From positions 1 to 64,000 of the forward strand of contig NZ_CP130058.1 of NCBI RefSeq assembly GCF_030644365.1: DNA of 64,000 nt, in the 5' to 3' direction. Positions 25,512 through 34,907 of the stretch are shown in pieces. How positions within the stretch are numbered: position 1 is the stretch's first letter; every line of letters starts with the position of its first letter. Below the pieces are notes generated by a model, which saw nothing but the letters and a program-made list of their open reading frames with translations, ran no database searches and was not told the DNA's origin. A program made the translations under genes and the position numbers. This DNA comes from Schaalia sp. HMT-172. Lineage in GTDB: Bacteria; Actinomycetota; Actinomycetes; Actinomycetales; Actinomycetaceae.

Positions 25512-26609
25512 ATGACGACGCCCCCGCTGATCGCCGCCCTGACCGGGCGACGCGGGCCCACGCCCGTGTGGTTCATGCGTCAGGCCGGGCGCTCCCTGCC
25601 GGAGTACCGCCAGCTGCGCGCCGACGTCGGCCTGCCCATGCTCGAGGCCTGCCTGCGCCCCGACGTGGCCGCCGAGGCGACGGCGCAGCCCGTGCGACGC
25701 CACGGCGTGGACGCGGGCATCTTCTTTTCGGACATCATGGTCCCCCTGCGCCTGGCCGGGGTGGGCGTCGAGATTGAGCCGGGTGTCGGCCCGGTCCTCG
25801 ATCGCCCCTATCGCACGCGCGAGAGCATCGACGAACTGGCGAGCCATCGCTATGGCGAGGGCTCCTGGACCGATTCGACCGGGCGTACGCGCGACTGCGG
25901 CGAGGGTGTCCAGTGTGTGCGCGACGGCGTCGCCGCGGCGGTCCGCGAGCTGGGGTCGACACCCCTCATTGGATTCGGCGGCGCCCCCTTCACCCTGGCC
26001 GCGTACATGGTCGAGGGGCGTCCCTCCCGCGATCACCTGGCGGCGCGCGCGCTCGCGGCGTCCGACCCGGGCGCATGGGACGCCCTCATGAGCTGGTGCG
26101 CGCGCGTGAGCGCCGACTTCATCACCTCTCAGGTCGAGGCGGGGGCCAGCGCCGCGCAGCTCTTCGACTCGTGGGTGGGCTCCCTCTCGCTTCGCACCTA
26201 TCGCGAGTCCGTCGCGCCGTACTCGCGCATGGTTGCGCAGCGCGTCGCGGGCGCCGTCAGCCCGGTGACCGGCGAGCGCGCCCCGCTCATCCACTTCGGC
26301 ACGGGCAGCGCTCCGATCCTGGCCGACATGGCCGAGGTCGGGGCCGACTGCGTGGGCGTCGACTGGAAGACGGACCTGGCGTGGGCCGTCGCCCAGGTGC
26401 CCGGAAAGGCCGTGCAGGGGAATTTGGACCCCGCACTGTTGCAGGCTCCGTGGCACGTTATCGAACACGCTGTTCGAGATATTCTCGATGCCGGGCGCTC
26501 CGCCCCCGGCCACGTCTTTAACCTCGGGCACGGCGTGCCGCCCACGACCGACCCCGATGTCCTGACGCGCATCGTCGAGCTGGTCCGCGAGCTGGGAGGC
26601 TCCCGATGA
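25512..26609 (+). CDS. hemE: Uroporphyrinogen decarboxylase
   Basis: 365 residues. Both family signatures are visible: PVWFMRQAGRSLPEYRQLR near the N terminus and GGAPFTLAAYMVEG in the middle; DIMVPLRLAGVGVEI and HFGTGSAPILADMAEVGADCVGVDWKT are further conserved blocks. Removes four acetate carboxyls from uroporphyrinogen III to give coproporphyrinogen III. GGGAGA precedes the ATG. The stop overlaps the next start (ATGA). Confidence 0.96.
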   Translation: MTTPPLIAALTGRRGPTPVWFMRQAGRSLPEYRQLRADVGLPMLEACLRPDVAAEATAQPVRRHGVDAGIFFSDIMVPLRLAGVGVEIEPGVGPVLDRPYRTRESIDELASHRYGEGSWTDSTGRTRDCGEGVQCVRDGVAAAVRELGSTPLIGFGGAPFTLAAYMVEGRPSRDHLAARALAASDPGAWDALMSWCARVSADFITSQVEAGASAAQLFDSWVGSLSLRTYRESVAPYSRMVAQRVAGAVSPVTGERAPLIHFGTGSAPILADMAEVGADCVGVDWKTDLAWAVAQVPGKAVQGNLDPALLQAPWHVIEHAVRDILDAGRSAPGHVFNLGHGVPPTTDPDVLTRIVELVRELGGSR

Positions 26610-28072
26610 GCCCCCGCTCGGCCACCCCCACCCACCCCGGCGCGGTCGTCGTCGGCGGAGGCATCGCCGGCCTCGTCGCCGCCTGGGAGCTGGCCCGCGC
26701 GGGCACGCGCCCCCTCCTCATCGAGGCGCGCGGATACCTGGGAGGCCTCATCGCTCGTGGCACGGTCGGTGGCGCGAGCGTGGACCTGGGCGCGGAGACA
26801 TACGTCGTGCGAGGCACCGACACCTCGTCGATCGTCGAGGCCCTGGGGCTGACCTCGGTCGAGCCCGCCGGCTCGGGCGCCCGCCTGTACGCCCCCGCCC
26901 TGCGCGGTGGATGGGAGCTGCGGCCCTTCCTGCGCGATTCATTCCTGGGTATCCCGGCCCACCCGGGCGCGCCGGACTGCGTGCGCGTGCTCGGCGAGGC
27001 CGGCGTGCGCCGCGCCCTGAAGGATCGCTCGATGGGCGGCGGCGTCGGCATGGACCAGGCCGGGGACACTCTGGCTGGTTTCGTGACCGCGCGCATGGGG
27101 CAGGACGTGCTGGAGCGCTCGGTGCGGCCGATCATCGCGGGCATCTACACCGCCGACCCCTCCATGCTGGCAACCGACACGGTCGCCCCCGGACTGCGGG
27201 CCGAGACCGCCCGCCACGGATCCCTGGCCGCTGCGGTCGCCGCGCGCCTGGCCGCCGCCGGATCACGACGCACCCCCGAAGCCTGCGTCGAGGGTGGCAT
27301 GTTCGTCCTCGTCGACGCGCTGCGAGCCGCCATCGAGGAGGCCGGGGGAACCGTCCTGACCCGCACCGGCGCGTTCGCGATGACGCGCGCGGCCGCGGGA
27401 TGGACCCTCGAGTGCGGGCCGACGGGGCCCGGGCCGACACCCGGAGCCGAACCCGTGCCGGCCGGCCCGGGCGTGAGCGTCACGACGGAGCGCCTCGTCC
27501 TCGCCTGCAGCGCCGGCGCCGCCCTGCGCCTGTTGACCCAGGCGCGCATCCCCGGCCTCGTGCCCGATGTGAGCGTTCCTGAGGGCGCGCCCATCGCGCG
27601 CCTCACCCTGGCCGTCCGCGCCCCCGAGCTGGACGACGCGCCAGTCTCCCAGGGCCTCCTGGTCGCGCCCGCCCCCGCTGACGAGCGACCCGTCGCGGCC
27701 AAGGCCCTGTCCCACCTCACCGTCAAGTGGCCCTGGCTCGCCGACCAGTGTGCGCCCCACACCCACCTGCTGCGCCTGTCATACGGGCGCCTCGGCGAGG
27801 CCGAACCCGCCGTCACCGTCGAGGGGGCGCTGCGCGACATCCGCACCCTCACCGGCGTGAACATCGCCCCCGAGGCCGTCACCGACCACCTGCTCGCCCG
27901 ATGGAACGGCACGCTCCCGCCCCTGCCCCCCGAGTATCGCGCCCGCGTGAGAGTGCTCGAGGAGCAGGTGCGGCGCCTGGGCGGCGTGGCGCTCACGGGC
28001 GCCTGGGTCGCCGGAACAGGCATCGCTTCCGTCGTCACCCACGCCCGCGCGGGCGCGAAAGGACTGCTATGA
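26606..28072 (+). CDS. hemY: HemY/CgoX-type FAD-dependent porphyrinogen oxidase
   Basis: 488 residues. N-terminal FAD-binding VVVGGGIAGLVAAWELARAG and a C-terminal FAD-closing region (GVALTGAWVAGTGIASVVTHA). In actinobacteria this enzyme usually oxidises coproporphyrinogen III to coproporphyrin III within the coproporphyrin-dependent haem pathway; the sequence cannot tell this from protoporphyrinogen oxidase. Usual partners (ferrochelatase, HemQ/ChdC) are not in the window. Coupled on both sides: ATGA with hemE and an ATG overlapping its own stop for hemC. Confidence 0.9.
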   Translation: MSPRSATPTHPGAVVVGGGIAGLVAAWELARAGTRPLLIEARGYLGGLIARGTVGGASVDLGAETYVVRGTDTSSIVEALGLTSVEPAGSGARLYAPALRGGWELRPFLRDSFLGIPAHPGAPDCVRVLGEAGVRRALKDRSMGGGVGMDQAGDTLAGFVTARMGQDVLERSVRPIIAGIYTADPSMLATDTVAPGLRAETARHGSLAAAVAARLAAAGSRRTPEACVEGGMFVLVDALRAAIEEAGGTVLTRTGAFAMTRAAAGWTLECGPTGPGPTPGAEPVPAGPGVSVTTERLVLACSAGAALRLLTQARIPGLVPDVSVPEGAPIARLTLAVRAPELDDAPVSQGLLVAPAPADERPVAAKALSHLTVKWPWLADQCAPHTHLLRLSYGRLGEAEPAVTVEGALRDIRTLTGVNIAPEAVTDHLLARWNGTLPPLPPEYRARVRVLEEQVRRLGGVALTGAWVAGTGIASVVTHARAGAKGLL

Positions 28073-29148
28073 CCTGGCGGACAATCGTTCTGGGAACCAG
28101 GGGATCGCGCCTGGCGCTCGCCCAATCCACCACCGTCGCGCGGGCGATCGAAGAGGCCGGGGCTCGCCTCGGCGAGGACGTGCGCGTTCAGTTGGAGGTC
28201 GTGCGCACGCACGGCGACGTGTCCGCCGCGCCCCTGGCCGCGCTCGGAGGAGTCGGCGTGTTCGCGGCGCAGCTGCGGCTCGCCCTCCTTGGGGGAGAGT
28301 GCGACCTGGCCGTCCACTCCTTCAAGGACCTGCCCACCGCCCCCACGCCGGGCCTGCGCATCGCGGCCGTCCCGCAGCGCGAAGACCCCCGCGACGCCCT
28401 GTGCGCTGCCGACGGGGCGACACTGTCGGCGCTTCCCGAGGGCGCGCTCGTCGGCACGGGCTCACCCAGGCGCGCCGCCCAGGTGCTCGCCGCGCGCCCC
28501 GACCTGTTTGTCCGCGACCTGCGCGGCAACGTCCCGACGAGGCTCTCGCGCGTGCGCGGCATCGACCTGGGCGCCGACGCTGGCACCGCGCCCTCCGCCC
28601 TCGGCACGGGCGGTCGCCTCGACGCGGTCGTCCTCGCCCTTGCCGGGTTGCGACGCATCGGCCTCGACGCCCACGCCACCGACGTGCTCGACCCCACCAT
28701 CATGATGCCCGCCCCCTCGCAGGGCGCCCTCGCCATCGAAACACGCGACGAGGAGGACCCCCTCCTGCACGCCCTCGTCGATGCGCTCAACGATTGGCCG
28801 ACCGCGCTCGCGGCCGCCGCCGAGCGCGCCGTTTTGTCCACGCTGGGCGCGGGGTGCGCGGCGCCCGTGGGCGCGTTCGCCCGCGTGGACGAGGCCTCCT
28901 CGACCCTCCTGCTCGACGCGCGCGTGATGAGCGTCGACGGGCGCGAGAAGGTCGAGGCGAGCGGTGCGCTAGTGCTCACGGGCGCGGTTGGTCGTGGCGA
29001 CGCTACGCCGGGCGAGGTCATGGCGGACGAGGCCGCGCCGGGCGAGGCCGCCCGCCTCGGAGCGGACGTGGCGCGCCAGCTGCTCGACGGCGGAGCCGCC
29101 GAGGTCACCGACCTGGGGGCGACGAAAGCGCCGAGGCAACCCTCGTGA
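28069..29148 (+). CDS. hemC: Hydroxymethylbilane synthase
   Basis: 359 residues from the ATG that overlaps the hemY stop. Family blocks: LGTRGSRLALAQS, VVRTHGD, GVFAAQLRLALLGGECDLAVHSFKDLP, GTGSPRRAAQVLA, RGNVPTRLSRV and the cofactor-binding loop STLGAGCAAPVGAFA, whose Cys holds the dipyrromethane primer. Polymerises four porphobilinogens into hydroxymethylbilane. The C-terminal part is somewhat longer and more acidic than usual. Stop overlaps the hemD GTG. Confidence 0.95.
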   Translation: MTWRTIVLGTRGSRLALAQSTTVARAIEEAGARLGEDVRVQLEVVRTHGDVSAAPLAALGGVGVFAAQLRLALLGGECDLAVHSFKDLPTAPTPGLRIAAVPQREDPRDALCAADGATLSALPEGALVGTGSPRRAAQVLAARPDLFVRDLRGNVPTRLSRVRGIDLGADAGTAPSALGTGGRLDAVVLALAGLRRIGLDAHATDVLDPTIMMPAPSQGALAIETRDEEDPLLHALVDALNDWPTALAAAAERAVLSTLGAGCAAPVGAFARVDEASSTLLLDARVMSVDGREKVEASGALVLTGAVGRGDATPGEVMADEAAPGEAARLGADVARQLLDGGAAEVTDLGATKAPRQPS

Positions 29149-29966
29149 ACGAAGCCCCAGTGAGCGCCCCTCTCGTGAGCGCCCCGCTGTGCGAGCGGCG
29201 GATCCTCCTGACCCGCGCCAAGCCCGATGACGCGATCGCGCGCGCCCTGCGCCTCGCCGGGGCACACGTGGATGCGCTCGCCCTCACCGTCTCGACGCCG
29301 CTGGAGTCCGCGCGCCTCGACGCGGCCCGCGACCGGCTCGCGAACGGGGAGTACGCGTGGGTCGTGTTCTCCTCCTGGAGGGCCGCGCGGGCCGTCGTTT
29401 CCAGCCTTCCACGAGCGCGCTCCCTCGGCACGCGCATCGCCGCCGTCGGCGAGGCCACCGCCCGGTGGATCAGCGACCACGCGGGCGCGAGCGCCGACCT
29501 GACCGGCGCCGGGTCCGCCGCCGCGCTGCTCGAGTGCTTCCCTGCCCCGGCCTCCGGCGCGCGCCCGGTCCTCATCCCGCGGTCGGCGCTCGCCCCCGAT
29601 ACGCTGCCGGGCGGGCTGCGGGCGCTGGGCTGGAGCGTCGAGGCCATCGACGCATACACCACCGCTCCCGTCGCCGCCGACGATTGTGACGCCGATATCG
29701 CGGGGAATTTCCGCGCTGGACGTTACGACGCCGCGGTGCTCACCGCATCTTCCCAGGCGCGCGCCCTCCCCCCGCTCCTCGGGCTGCCGCCCCCCTCAAC
29801 CCGGGTCGTGACCATCGGCGCACCTACCGCAGCCACCGCCAGGGGGCAGGGGATCGCGGTCTCGGCCCAGGCCTCGTCCCCCACACCCGATGCCATCGTC
29901 CGCGCCCTCGCCGACGCCCTGGCCCGCCCCACCCACTCCGACGCACCCGAAGAAAGAGACTCATGA
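29145..29966 (+). CDS. hemD: Uroporphyrinogen-III synthase
   Basis: 273 residues. Sequence is weakly conserved in this family; the recognisable parts are [50 protein letters not shown] and [17 protein letters not shown], plus its fixed position between hemC and hemB. Closes hydroxymethylbilane to uroporphyrinogen III. The GTG at 29145 overlaps the hemC stop (GTGA); in-frame GTG codons 15 and 30 bases later are alternatives. Stop overlaps hemB (ATGA). Confidence 0.88.
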   Translation: MNEAPVSAPLVSAPLCERRILLTRAKPDDAIARALRLAGAHVDALALTVSTPLESARLDAARDRLANGEYAWVVFSSWRAARAVVSSLPRARSLGTRIAAVGEATARWISDHAGASADLTGAGSAAALLECFPAPASGARPVLIPRSALAPDTLPGGLRALGWSVEAIDAYTTAPVAADDCDADIAGNFRAGRYDAAVLTASSQARALPPLLGLPPPSTRVVTIGAPTAATARGQGIAVSAQASSPTPDAIVRALADALARPTHSDAPEERDS

Positions 29967-30994
29967 CCACCGTTCCCGAATCCGTCACCTCCTACCTCGC
30001 CGAGGCCGGGGTGGACTCCTCCCAGATCCCGACGATCCGCCCGCGCCGCCTGCGCTCGACCCCCGCAATGCGCGCCCTCGTGCGCGAAACCCACGTCGAC
30101 CCCGCCAAGTTCATCTGGCCCGTCTTCGTGCGCGACGACATCGACGAACCCCGCGAGATCGCGGCCATGCCGGGCCAGTATCAGCACACGATCGACTCGC
30201 TGCGCCGGGCCGCCGCCGAGGCCGCCGACGCCGGCGTGGGCGCCATCGACCTGTTCGGCGTGCCCGCCCACCGCGACGCGATCGGCTCCCAGGCGTGGGC
30301 GGAGGACGGGATCCTCAACCGTGGCCTCGCCGCCGTGCGCGCCGAGGTCGGTGACGCCCTGGTCGTGTGCGCGGACACCTGCCTGGATGAGTTCACCGAC
30401 CACGGGCACTGCGGCCTCCTCGACTCCGAGGGCGGCGTCGACAACGATGCGACCCTGCCGCTCTACCAGGCGATGGCGATTTCCCAGGCGCGCGCGGGCG
30501 CGCACATGGTCTCGCCCTCGGGCATGATGGACGGTCAGGTCGCCGCGATCCGCGCCGCCCTCGACCAGGCGGGATACGCGGACGTTGCGATCCTCGCCTA
30601 CTCCGCGAAGTACGCGTCCGCCTACTTCGGGCCCTTCCGCGAGGCCGTCGGATCCACGCTCAAGGGCGACCGCCGCACCTACCAGCAGGATCCCGCGAAC
30701 CGACGCGAGGGCCTCTTCGAGGCGCTGCTCGACGCGGCCGAGGGCGCCGACATGCTCATGGTCAAGCCCGCTGGACCCTACCTGGACGTGCTGGCGGACG
30801 TGGCCGCAGCGTCTGATATTCCCGTCGCCGCCTACCAGGTGTCCGGCGAGTACGCGATGGTCGAGGCTGCCGCCGCCAACGGGTGGATCGACCGCACGCG
30901 CGTCATCGACGAGTCCCTCACCGGCATCTTCCGGGCGGGAGCCGACTCCGTCCTCACCTACTGGGCGCTCGAGGTCGCCCGCCGGGCCCGCTGA
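29963..30994 (+). CDS. hemB: Delta-aminolevulinic acid dehydratase (porphobilinogen synthase)
   Basis: 343 residues. Conserved [16 protein letters not shown], the Asp-rich metal region [33 protein letters not shown] and the Schiff-base lysine in [11 protein letters not shown]. Condenses two aminolevulinate molecules to porphobilinogen. Fifth gene of the coupled hemE-Y-C-D-B set. Confidence 0.97.
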   Translation: MTTVPESVTSYLAEAGVDSSQIPTIRPRRLRSTPAMRALVRETHVDPAKFIWPVFVRDDIDEPREIAAMPGQYQHTIDSLRRAAAEAADAGVGAIDLFGVPAHRDAIGSQAWAEDGILNRGLAAVRAEVGDALVVCADTCLDEFTDHGHCGLLDSEGGVDNDATLPLYQAMAISQARAGAHMVSPSGMMDGQVAAIRAALDQAGYADVAILAYSAKYASAYFGPFREAVGSTLKGDRRTYQQDPANRREGLFEALLDAAEGADMLMVKPAGPYLDVLADVAAASDIPVAAYQVSGEYAMVEAAAANGWIDRTRVIDESLTGIFRAGADSVLTYWALEVARRAR

Positions 30995-31039
30995 GCGCGC
31001 GTACCATACCAACAACCCCTTTTTTCTGTGAAGGTAGCC

Positions 31040-32425
31040 GTGACCACTAACGAAACCGCATTCTCCCAAGCCAAATCCGTGATCCCCGGCGGCGTGGACT
31101 CGCCCGTGCGCGCCTTCGGCGGCGTCGGCGGCACCCCGCGCTTCATCGCGAGCGCGAGCGGTGCGCGCGTCACCGACGTCGAGGGGCGCTCCTACGTGGA
31201 CCTGGTCGGGTCGTGGGGCCCGGCGCTGCTCGGCCACGCGCACCCCGAGGTGGTCGCCGCCGTCCAGGAGGCCGCCTCGCGCGGCCTGTCTTTTGGCGCA
31301 CCCACCGAAACTGAGACGGCGCTGGCCAGCGCCGTGCGCGAGCGCGTGCCCTTCGCGCAGCGTGTCCGCTTCGTGTCGACGGGCACCGAGGCGACGATGA
31401 CGGCGATCCGCCTGGCGCGCGGCGCCACCGGGCGCGACCTTATCGTGAAATTCGCCGGTAATTACCACGGCCATTCCGACGGCCTGCTCGCCGCCGCGGG
31501 TTCGGGCGTCGCCACCGGTGGCCTGCCCGGTTCTGCCGGCGTCCCCGAGGCCATCACCGCCCAGACGATTGTCCTGCCCTACAACGATGGTGATGCCCTG
31601 CGCGCGTGCTTCGAGCAGGTGGGTGACAGTATCGCCGCCGTCATCTGTGAGGGCGCCCCCGCCAACATGGGCACGGTCCCGCCTCACCCCGGCTGGAACC
31701 GAGAGATTCGCCGCCTGTGCACCGTGCACGGCGCGCTCATGATCCTCGACGAGGTCCTCACCGGCTTCCGCGTCGACCCCGCCGGCTGGTGGGGCCTCGA
31801 GGCTGTGGCCGGATGGGTGGACGGCGCGCCCGCGGGCCGCTACGGCGCCGGCTTCGTCGATTCCTCCTGCGTGGAGGGCGCCGACTGGGTGCCCGACCTG
31901 GTGACCTTCGGCAAGGTCGTGGGCGGCGGCATGCCCCTGGCTGCCGTTGCCGGACGCGCGGACGTCATGGACCTGCTGGCCCCCCTCGGCCCCGTCTACC
32001 AGGCGGGTACCCTGTCGGGCAACCCCCTGGCCACGGTGGCCGGCCTGCGTACCCTCGAACTGGCTGATCAGAGTGTGTACGACCGCGTCAACGCCTCGGC
32101 GCAGGAAATCAGCACGATCGTGTCGGACGCGCTCAGCGCTGCGGGCGTCGCCCACCGCGTCCAGCGCACGGGCTCGCTGTTCTCCGTCATGTTTGGCGAG
32201 GCCGCGGCCGCTTCGGGCGTGTACGACTACGATCAGGCGCGCGCACAAGAGTCGTGGCGCTACGCCCCGTTCTTCCACTCGTTCCTGTCCTCGGGCGTGG
32301 CCCTGCCGCCCTCGGTGTACGAGGTGTGGTTCGTGTCCGGCGCTCACGGAGAGGCGGAGCTGGAGGCTATCGCCGCCGCGGCTCCGGCCGCCGCGCAGGC
32401 TGCCGCTGCAGCTCAGCCCGAGTAG
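31040..32425 (+). CDS. hemL: Glutamate-1-semialdehyde 2,1-aminomutase
   Basis: 461 residues. Class III PLP aminotransferase with [47 protein letters not shown], the LDEVLTGFR cofactor Asp and the PLP lysine in [15 protein letters not shown]. Produces 5-aminolevulinate from the HemA product. The GTG at 31040 has GAAGG five bases upstream and is preferred to the GTG at 31028, which has no ribosome site. Separated from hemB by 45 bp but probably cotranscribed; a terminator follows. Confidence 0.96.
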   Translation: MTTNETAFSQAKSVIPGGVDSPVRAFGGVGGTPRFIASASGARVTDVEGRSYVDLVGSWGPALLGHAHPEVVAAVQEAASRGLSFGAPTETETALASAVRERVPFAQRVRFVSTGTEATMTAIRLARGATGRDLIVKFAGNYHGHSDGLLAAAGSGVATGGLPGSAGVPEAITAQTIVLPYNDGDALRACFEQVGDSIAAVICEGAPANMGTVPPHPGWNREIRRLCTVHGALMILDEVLTGFRVDPAGWWGLEAVAGWVDGAPAGRYGAGFVDSSCVEGADWVPDLVTFGKVVGGGMPLAAVAGRADVMDLLAPLGPVYQAGTLSGNPLATVAGLRTLELADQSVYDRVNASAQEISTIVSDALSAAGVAHRVQRTGSLFSVMFGEAAAASGVYDYDQARAQESWRYAPFFHSFLSSGVALPPSVYEVWFVSGAHGEAELEAIAAAAPAAAQAAAAAQPE

Positions 32426-32460
32426 TCGACCGCGTCGCGGCGACCGTTCCGTGAACGGTT

Positions 32461-32494
32461 GAGGGGTGGGGATCCCGGTGGGTCCCCACCCCTC
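32461..32494 (+). terminator. Terminator hairpin after hemL
   Basis: A 12-bp perfect outer stem (32461-32472 with 32483-32494) with a partly paired loop closes the haem operon. Confidence 0.75.
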
Positions 32495-32548
32495 GTCTCT
32501 ACCGTTGGTGGGTTGATTGCGAGTGCTGCTCGGTGGTGGTTGCTGGCG

Positions 32549-33031
32549 TCAGTGGCCTTGTTGTGCGAAGTTGTTCATCGTGAATGTGGGGTCTGGGTCA
32601 AAGCAGAATGTTGCTGTTCCTGGGTTGGGGGTGAACCAGACGATGTCTGAATGGGCTTCCTTGAGGGTGAAGGTGCCAACCCCCTCGACGGTGGCGCTGT
32701 CGCCTCGGTGAAGGTCTTTGGCCTGGCCGATTAAGTCGTAGTGGTCGTTGTCGCTGGTGGCGGATATTCCGAAGGAACCGATCTGGTGTCCCATGGAGAC
32801 TTCCCCCCTACTTCCCATACGAACCTTTCGCCCGTCGGCGAGAACTCCGAGGAAAATGGATCGTTGCTTGTCGTATGGGGTGAGGTAGTACCTACCGGTG
32901 CAGGCCTCGCCTGTGGATTGTTCTTTCCAGGGCCAGGCGTAGGCGATGTGTGCGTAGGTCCAGGGGATGACGAACACCAGGACGAGGACGGCCGCGACGA
33001 TGACGCGAATGCGTGCGCGTGTGATGGTCAT
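32549..33031 (-). CDS. Secreted or membrane-anchored protein of unknown function
   Basis: 160 residues. One N-terminal hydrophobic segment (RIRVIVAAVLVLVFVIPWTYA) acts as signal anchor; the rest is a small extracytoplasmic domain with two cysteines (ACTGRYYL and TFCFDPDP) that could form a disulfide. No family recognised. The ATG at 33031 has GGAGG five bases upstream; the ATG four codons earlier overlaps that site. Base composition is lower in GC than the haem genes on its left, and it borders the repeat-rich gene-free stretch, so recent acquisition is possible. Confidence 0.65.
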   Translation of the reverse strand: MTITRARIRVIVAAVLVLVFVIPWTYAHIAYAWPWKEQSTGEACTGRYYLTPYDKQRSIFLGVLADGRKVRMGSRGEVSMGHQIGSFGISATSDNDHYDLIGQAKDLHRGDSATVEGVGTFTLKEAHSDIVWFTPNPGTATFCFDPDPTFTMNNFAQQGH

Positions 33032-33347
33032 GGCATCCTCCATGATGTCGTGGTCTTCCGACAGACTGTAGTGGGGTAGAACACAATATGCAAGCCTCCC
33101 CGTGGGGCTGGCGCGAGCGACAATGCTCGCGCAGAGACGCGCGCCTGCAGAGCAATAGAGTCACATGGCCGCAGGGGCTGAGGCCGAGGCGGGGAGACGG
33201 TGCTGTCAGGGCGTAAGGAGGCGCGACGGAAAAGAGAGGGTTAAAGGACAAAAGGTGTTGGTCGCGGCTAGGTCCCTGGCATCGTCGAGGGCGGTGTGCC
33301 TGTGCTAGGGCGCCCGCGCTGCAGCACCTCAGACAGGATCAATCCCA

Positions 33348-33429
33348 TCGGGAGTATTGTAGCTGATCGGGAGTATTCAACCCGTTGGGGAAGATTCCAC
33401 CCGATCAGAAGGGGGCTGAATCTTCCCGA
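33348..33429. repeat. Array of CGGGA-type words, 19-bp period, with nested inverted repeats
   Basis: TCGGGAGTATT at 33348 and 33367 and a related TGGGGAAGATT at 33386 are 19 bp apart. Opposite-strand versions follow (ATTCCACCCGA 33394-33404, AATCTTCCCGA 33419-33429). Perfect inverted repeats: CTGATCGGG 33363-33371 with CCCGATCAG 33400-33408, and GGGAAGATTC 33388-33397 with GAATCTTCCC 33418-33427. Confidence 0.7.
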
Positions 33430-33571
33430 CCGGGCATTTCGCCTCATCGGCAACAAGCGTCGGTTCGGAGCTCGGCTAGGCCCTGCCGCAACACCTGTGG
33501 CCTACCCACAACCCACACGTTTTGCCCTGTAACCAACACGTTTCGTCCTATTGCGCCTATACCCAGTAATC

Positions 33572-33676
33572 TCGCACGTAATTCCCCTGCGGCTCCTTCA
33601 AACATTGAATTTGCATCGTTGGAATTGCAACGTTTTCGCATGGTCTCGAAAAATTACCGTCTTAAATTATGTGCGA
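33572..33676. repeat. 105-bp palindromic-ended element, copy 3
   Basis: Same length as the other two copies, but the end stem has changed on both sides: GCACGTAATT pairs with AATTATGTGC. Two base pairs are swapped (T-A to C-G, C-G to T-A) and one became G-T, so pairing is preserved. Internal hairpins are also kept. Confidence 0.82.
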
Positions 33677-33793
33677 AATTTGTCTGGGTCAGGCTTTCCA
33701 CGCCCTCCGGCGCCGCGGCCAGGCCTGGTCTCAATGCCCGGCCGTGCTCACCGGCCCCTCCGGTCCTCCCGGGGAGTGCCGCATCTTTGGCGA

Positions 33794-33870
33794 TGGGGGT
33801 TTTGCACCATTAGGAGCATCCTGTCGGCGTGTCGCCGGCGTGTCGCGGCTCTAATGGTGCAATTCCCCCC
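33794..33870. repeat. Inverted repeat around GCACCATTAG / CTAATGGTGC
   Basis: A perfect 10-bp core (33804-33813 with 33851-33860) extends outward as GGGGGTTTT against AATTCCCCCC with a few mismatches, enclosing a 37-bp GC-rich loop containing a TGTCGGCG/TGTCGCCGGCG repeat. Confidence 0.65.
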
Positions 33871-34041
33871 GTTTGGTGGTGGTGTGGTCACGGTTCGAGG
33901 TGGTGTCGCGCCCAAAGTGCAGACCACCTCGGCGACAAACGCCGACGATGGGCAGTCGTGGGCGAGGTCGTCTGCGTTGGCAGCGCAACGACGCCTGGCC
34001 TCGCGCGTCGCTCGCACATTCACCCCTGAGATGTGAGCGCG

Positions 34042-34101
34042 AATCTGCTATTGCGTGCGCTAACCGGCTATATCGCACGTAAACCCGCTATTCCGTGTGA
34101 A
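34042..34101 (+). repeat. Three tandem 20-bp units (GCTATTnCGTG type)
   Basis: Units at 34042-34061, 34062-34081 and 34082-34101 share the words AAcC, GCTAT and CGyryG at fixed positions, diverged elsewhere. Confidence 0.65.
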
Positions 34102-34281
34102 CTGCACCCCTGACGCTGAGTGTCCGCACCCGGCCAAGCGTTCGCCCGCACGTTCGCCCGCACGCCGGGCATGTGGGGGTATTCATACCCCCACGATGAA
34201 ACAACCGTCTTCAATGTTGATTTTCCCGCACCAGCAAGCCGAAAAGTCGCCACGAAGCCAACACGTTTTGTCCTTTAACCA

Positions 34282-34316
34282 AAAGAAAAAGCGTGACACC
34301 TTCGCGGTGTCACGCT
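34282..34316 (-). terminator. Terminator of the small membrane protein gene
   Basis: An 11-bp stem (34290-34300 with 34306-34316) followed, on the leftward strand, by a U-rich tract (reverse of aaaagaaaaa). Confidence 0.8.
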
Positions 34317-34358
34317 GGCGGGGATGGGGCGCGTGAGACTTACGCGCCCCGCATAGGC

Positions 34359-34577
34359 TCAGGCGCGGGTGCGAGTGATCGAGAGGATCGCGGGGGAGAC
34401 GATGAGGGCGGTCAGGGCGACGACGACGGCGAGAACCACCGAAGCGACGGAGCCGACCTGGAGGGCGGCGGCCATGCCGAGGCCCGCGAGAACGACGATG
34501 AGGGCGATCAGGACGGAAGCCGAGTTGGTGGCCTGGGACATGGTGGGGGCGGTTTCGGCCTTGACGATGTTGTTCAT
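34359..34577 (-). CDS. Small two-helix membrane protein of unknown function
   Basis: 72 residues: a short polar head (MNNIVKAETAPTMSQATNSA) and two hydrophobic segments (SVLIALIVVLAGLGMAAAL and ASVVLAVVVALTALIVSPAIL) with a basic end. AAGGAG lies seven bases before the ATG and a clear terminator follows, so it is a genuine single-gene unit. No family recognised. Confidence 0.7.
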   Translation of the reverse strand: MNNIVKAETAPTMSQATNSASVLIALIVVLAGLGMAAALQVGSVASVVLAVVVALTALIVSPAILSITRTRA

Positions 34578-34683
34578 GGGGTTCTCCTTATGAGTGTCTT
34601 CGCACGGATGCGCGAAGCGCGCCCCGCACGCCAGCGTGTTGTGTGGGCCGGTGGGCCCGCGTCGCCCGGGTGGGCGACCGCAT

Positions 34684-34716
34684 CAAAAAACGGGGCCGAC
34701 TTGTGGTCGCCCCCGT
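34684..34716 (-). terminator. Leftward intrinsic terminator, distal to the cold-shock gene
   Basis: Stem 34690-34700 with 34706-34716 (one C-C mismatch), loop TTGTG, followed on the leftward strand by six U. Confidence 0.7.
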
Positions 34717-34874
34717 TGGTGCACCACCAATTCTACGGTGAAGTAACCGCGCGGTCTATACCGCGCAAGCCCTTGTAAGCGACTGCACAGGCATCGTAAA
34801 AACTTGTTAAAAGGCTGTTTTCTCAAGGAGAGAATGATGTGCGAGACGAGCGGACAACGTGTCGCTTCATACAA

Positions 34875-34907
34875 GTGTGCCCGAGTGGGGAATCCACCCG
34901 GGCACAC
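34875..34907 (-). terminator. Hairpin just after the cold-shock gene
   Basis: A 9-bp outer stem plus an inner GTGG/CCAC stem, four bases beyond the stop codon; no U-tract, so read-through to 34684 is likely. Confidence 0.55.

Larger units (their letters stand above)
33032..34281. other. 1.25 kb gene-free stretch packed with small repeats and palindromes
   Basis: No credible gene on either strand. Contents in order: an array of CGGGAGTATT-type words (33349-33429), two ACACGTTT words (33515 and 33536), the third 105-bp element (33572-33676), a 20-bp-arm inverted repeat (33794-33870) and a 20-bp tandem triplet (34042-34101). Confidence 0.65.

Noticed and set aside
28299-29144. Upstream part of the long frame containing hemD
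   Set aside because: It is an Arg-rich shadow of hemC; the GTG at 29145 overlapping the hemC stop fits the coupling seen throughout the operon.
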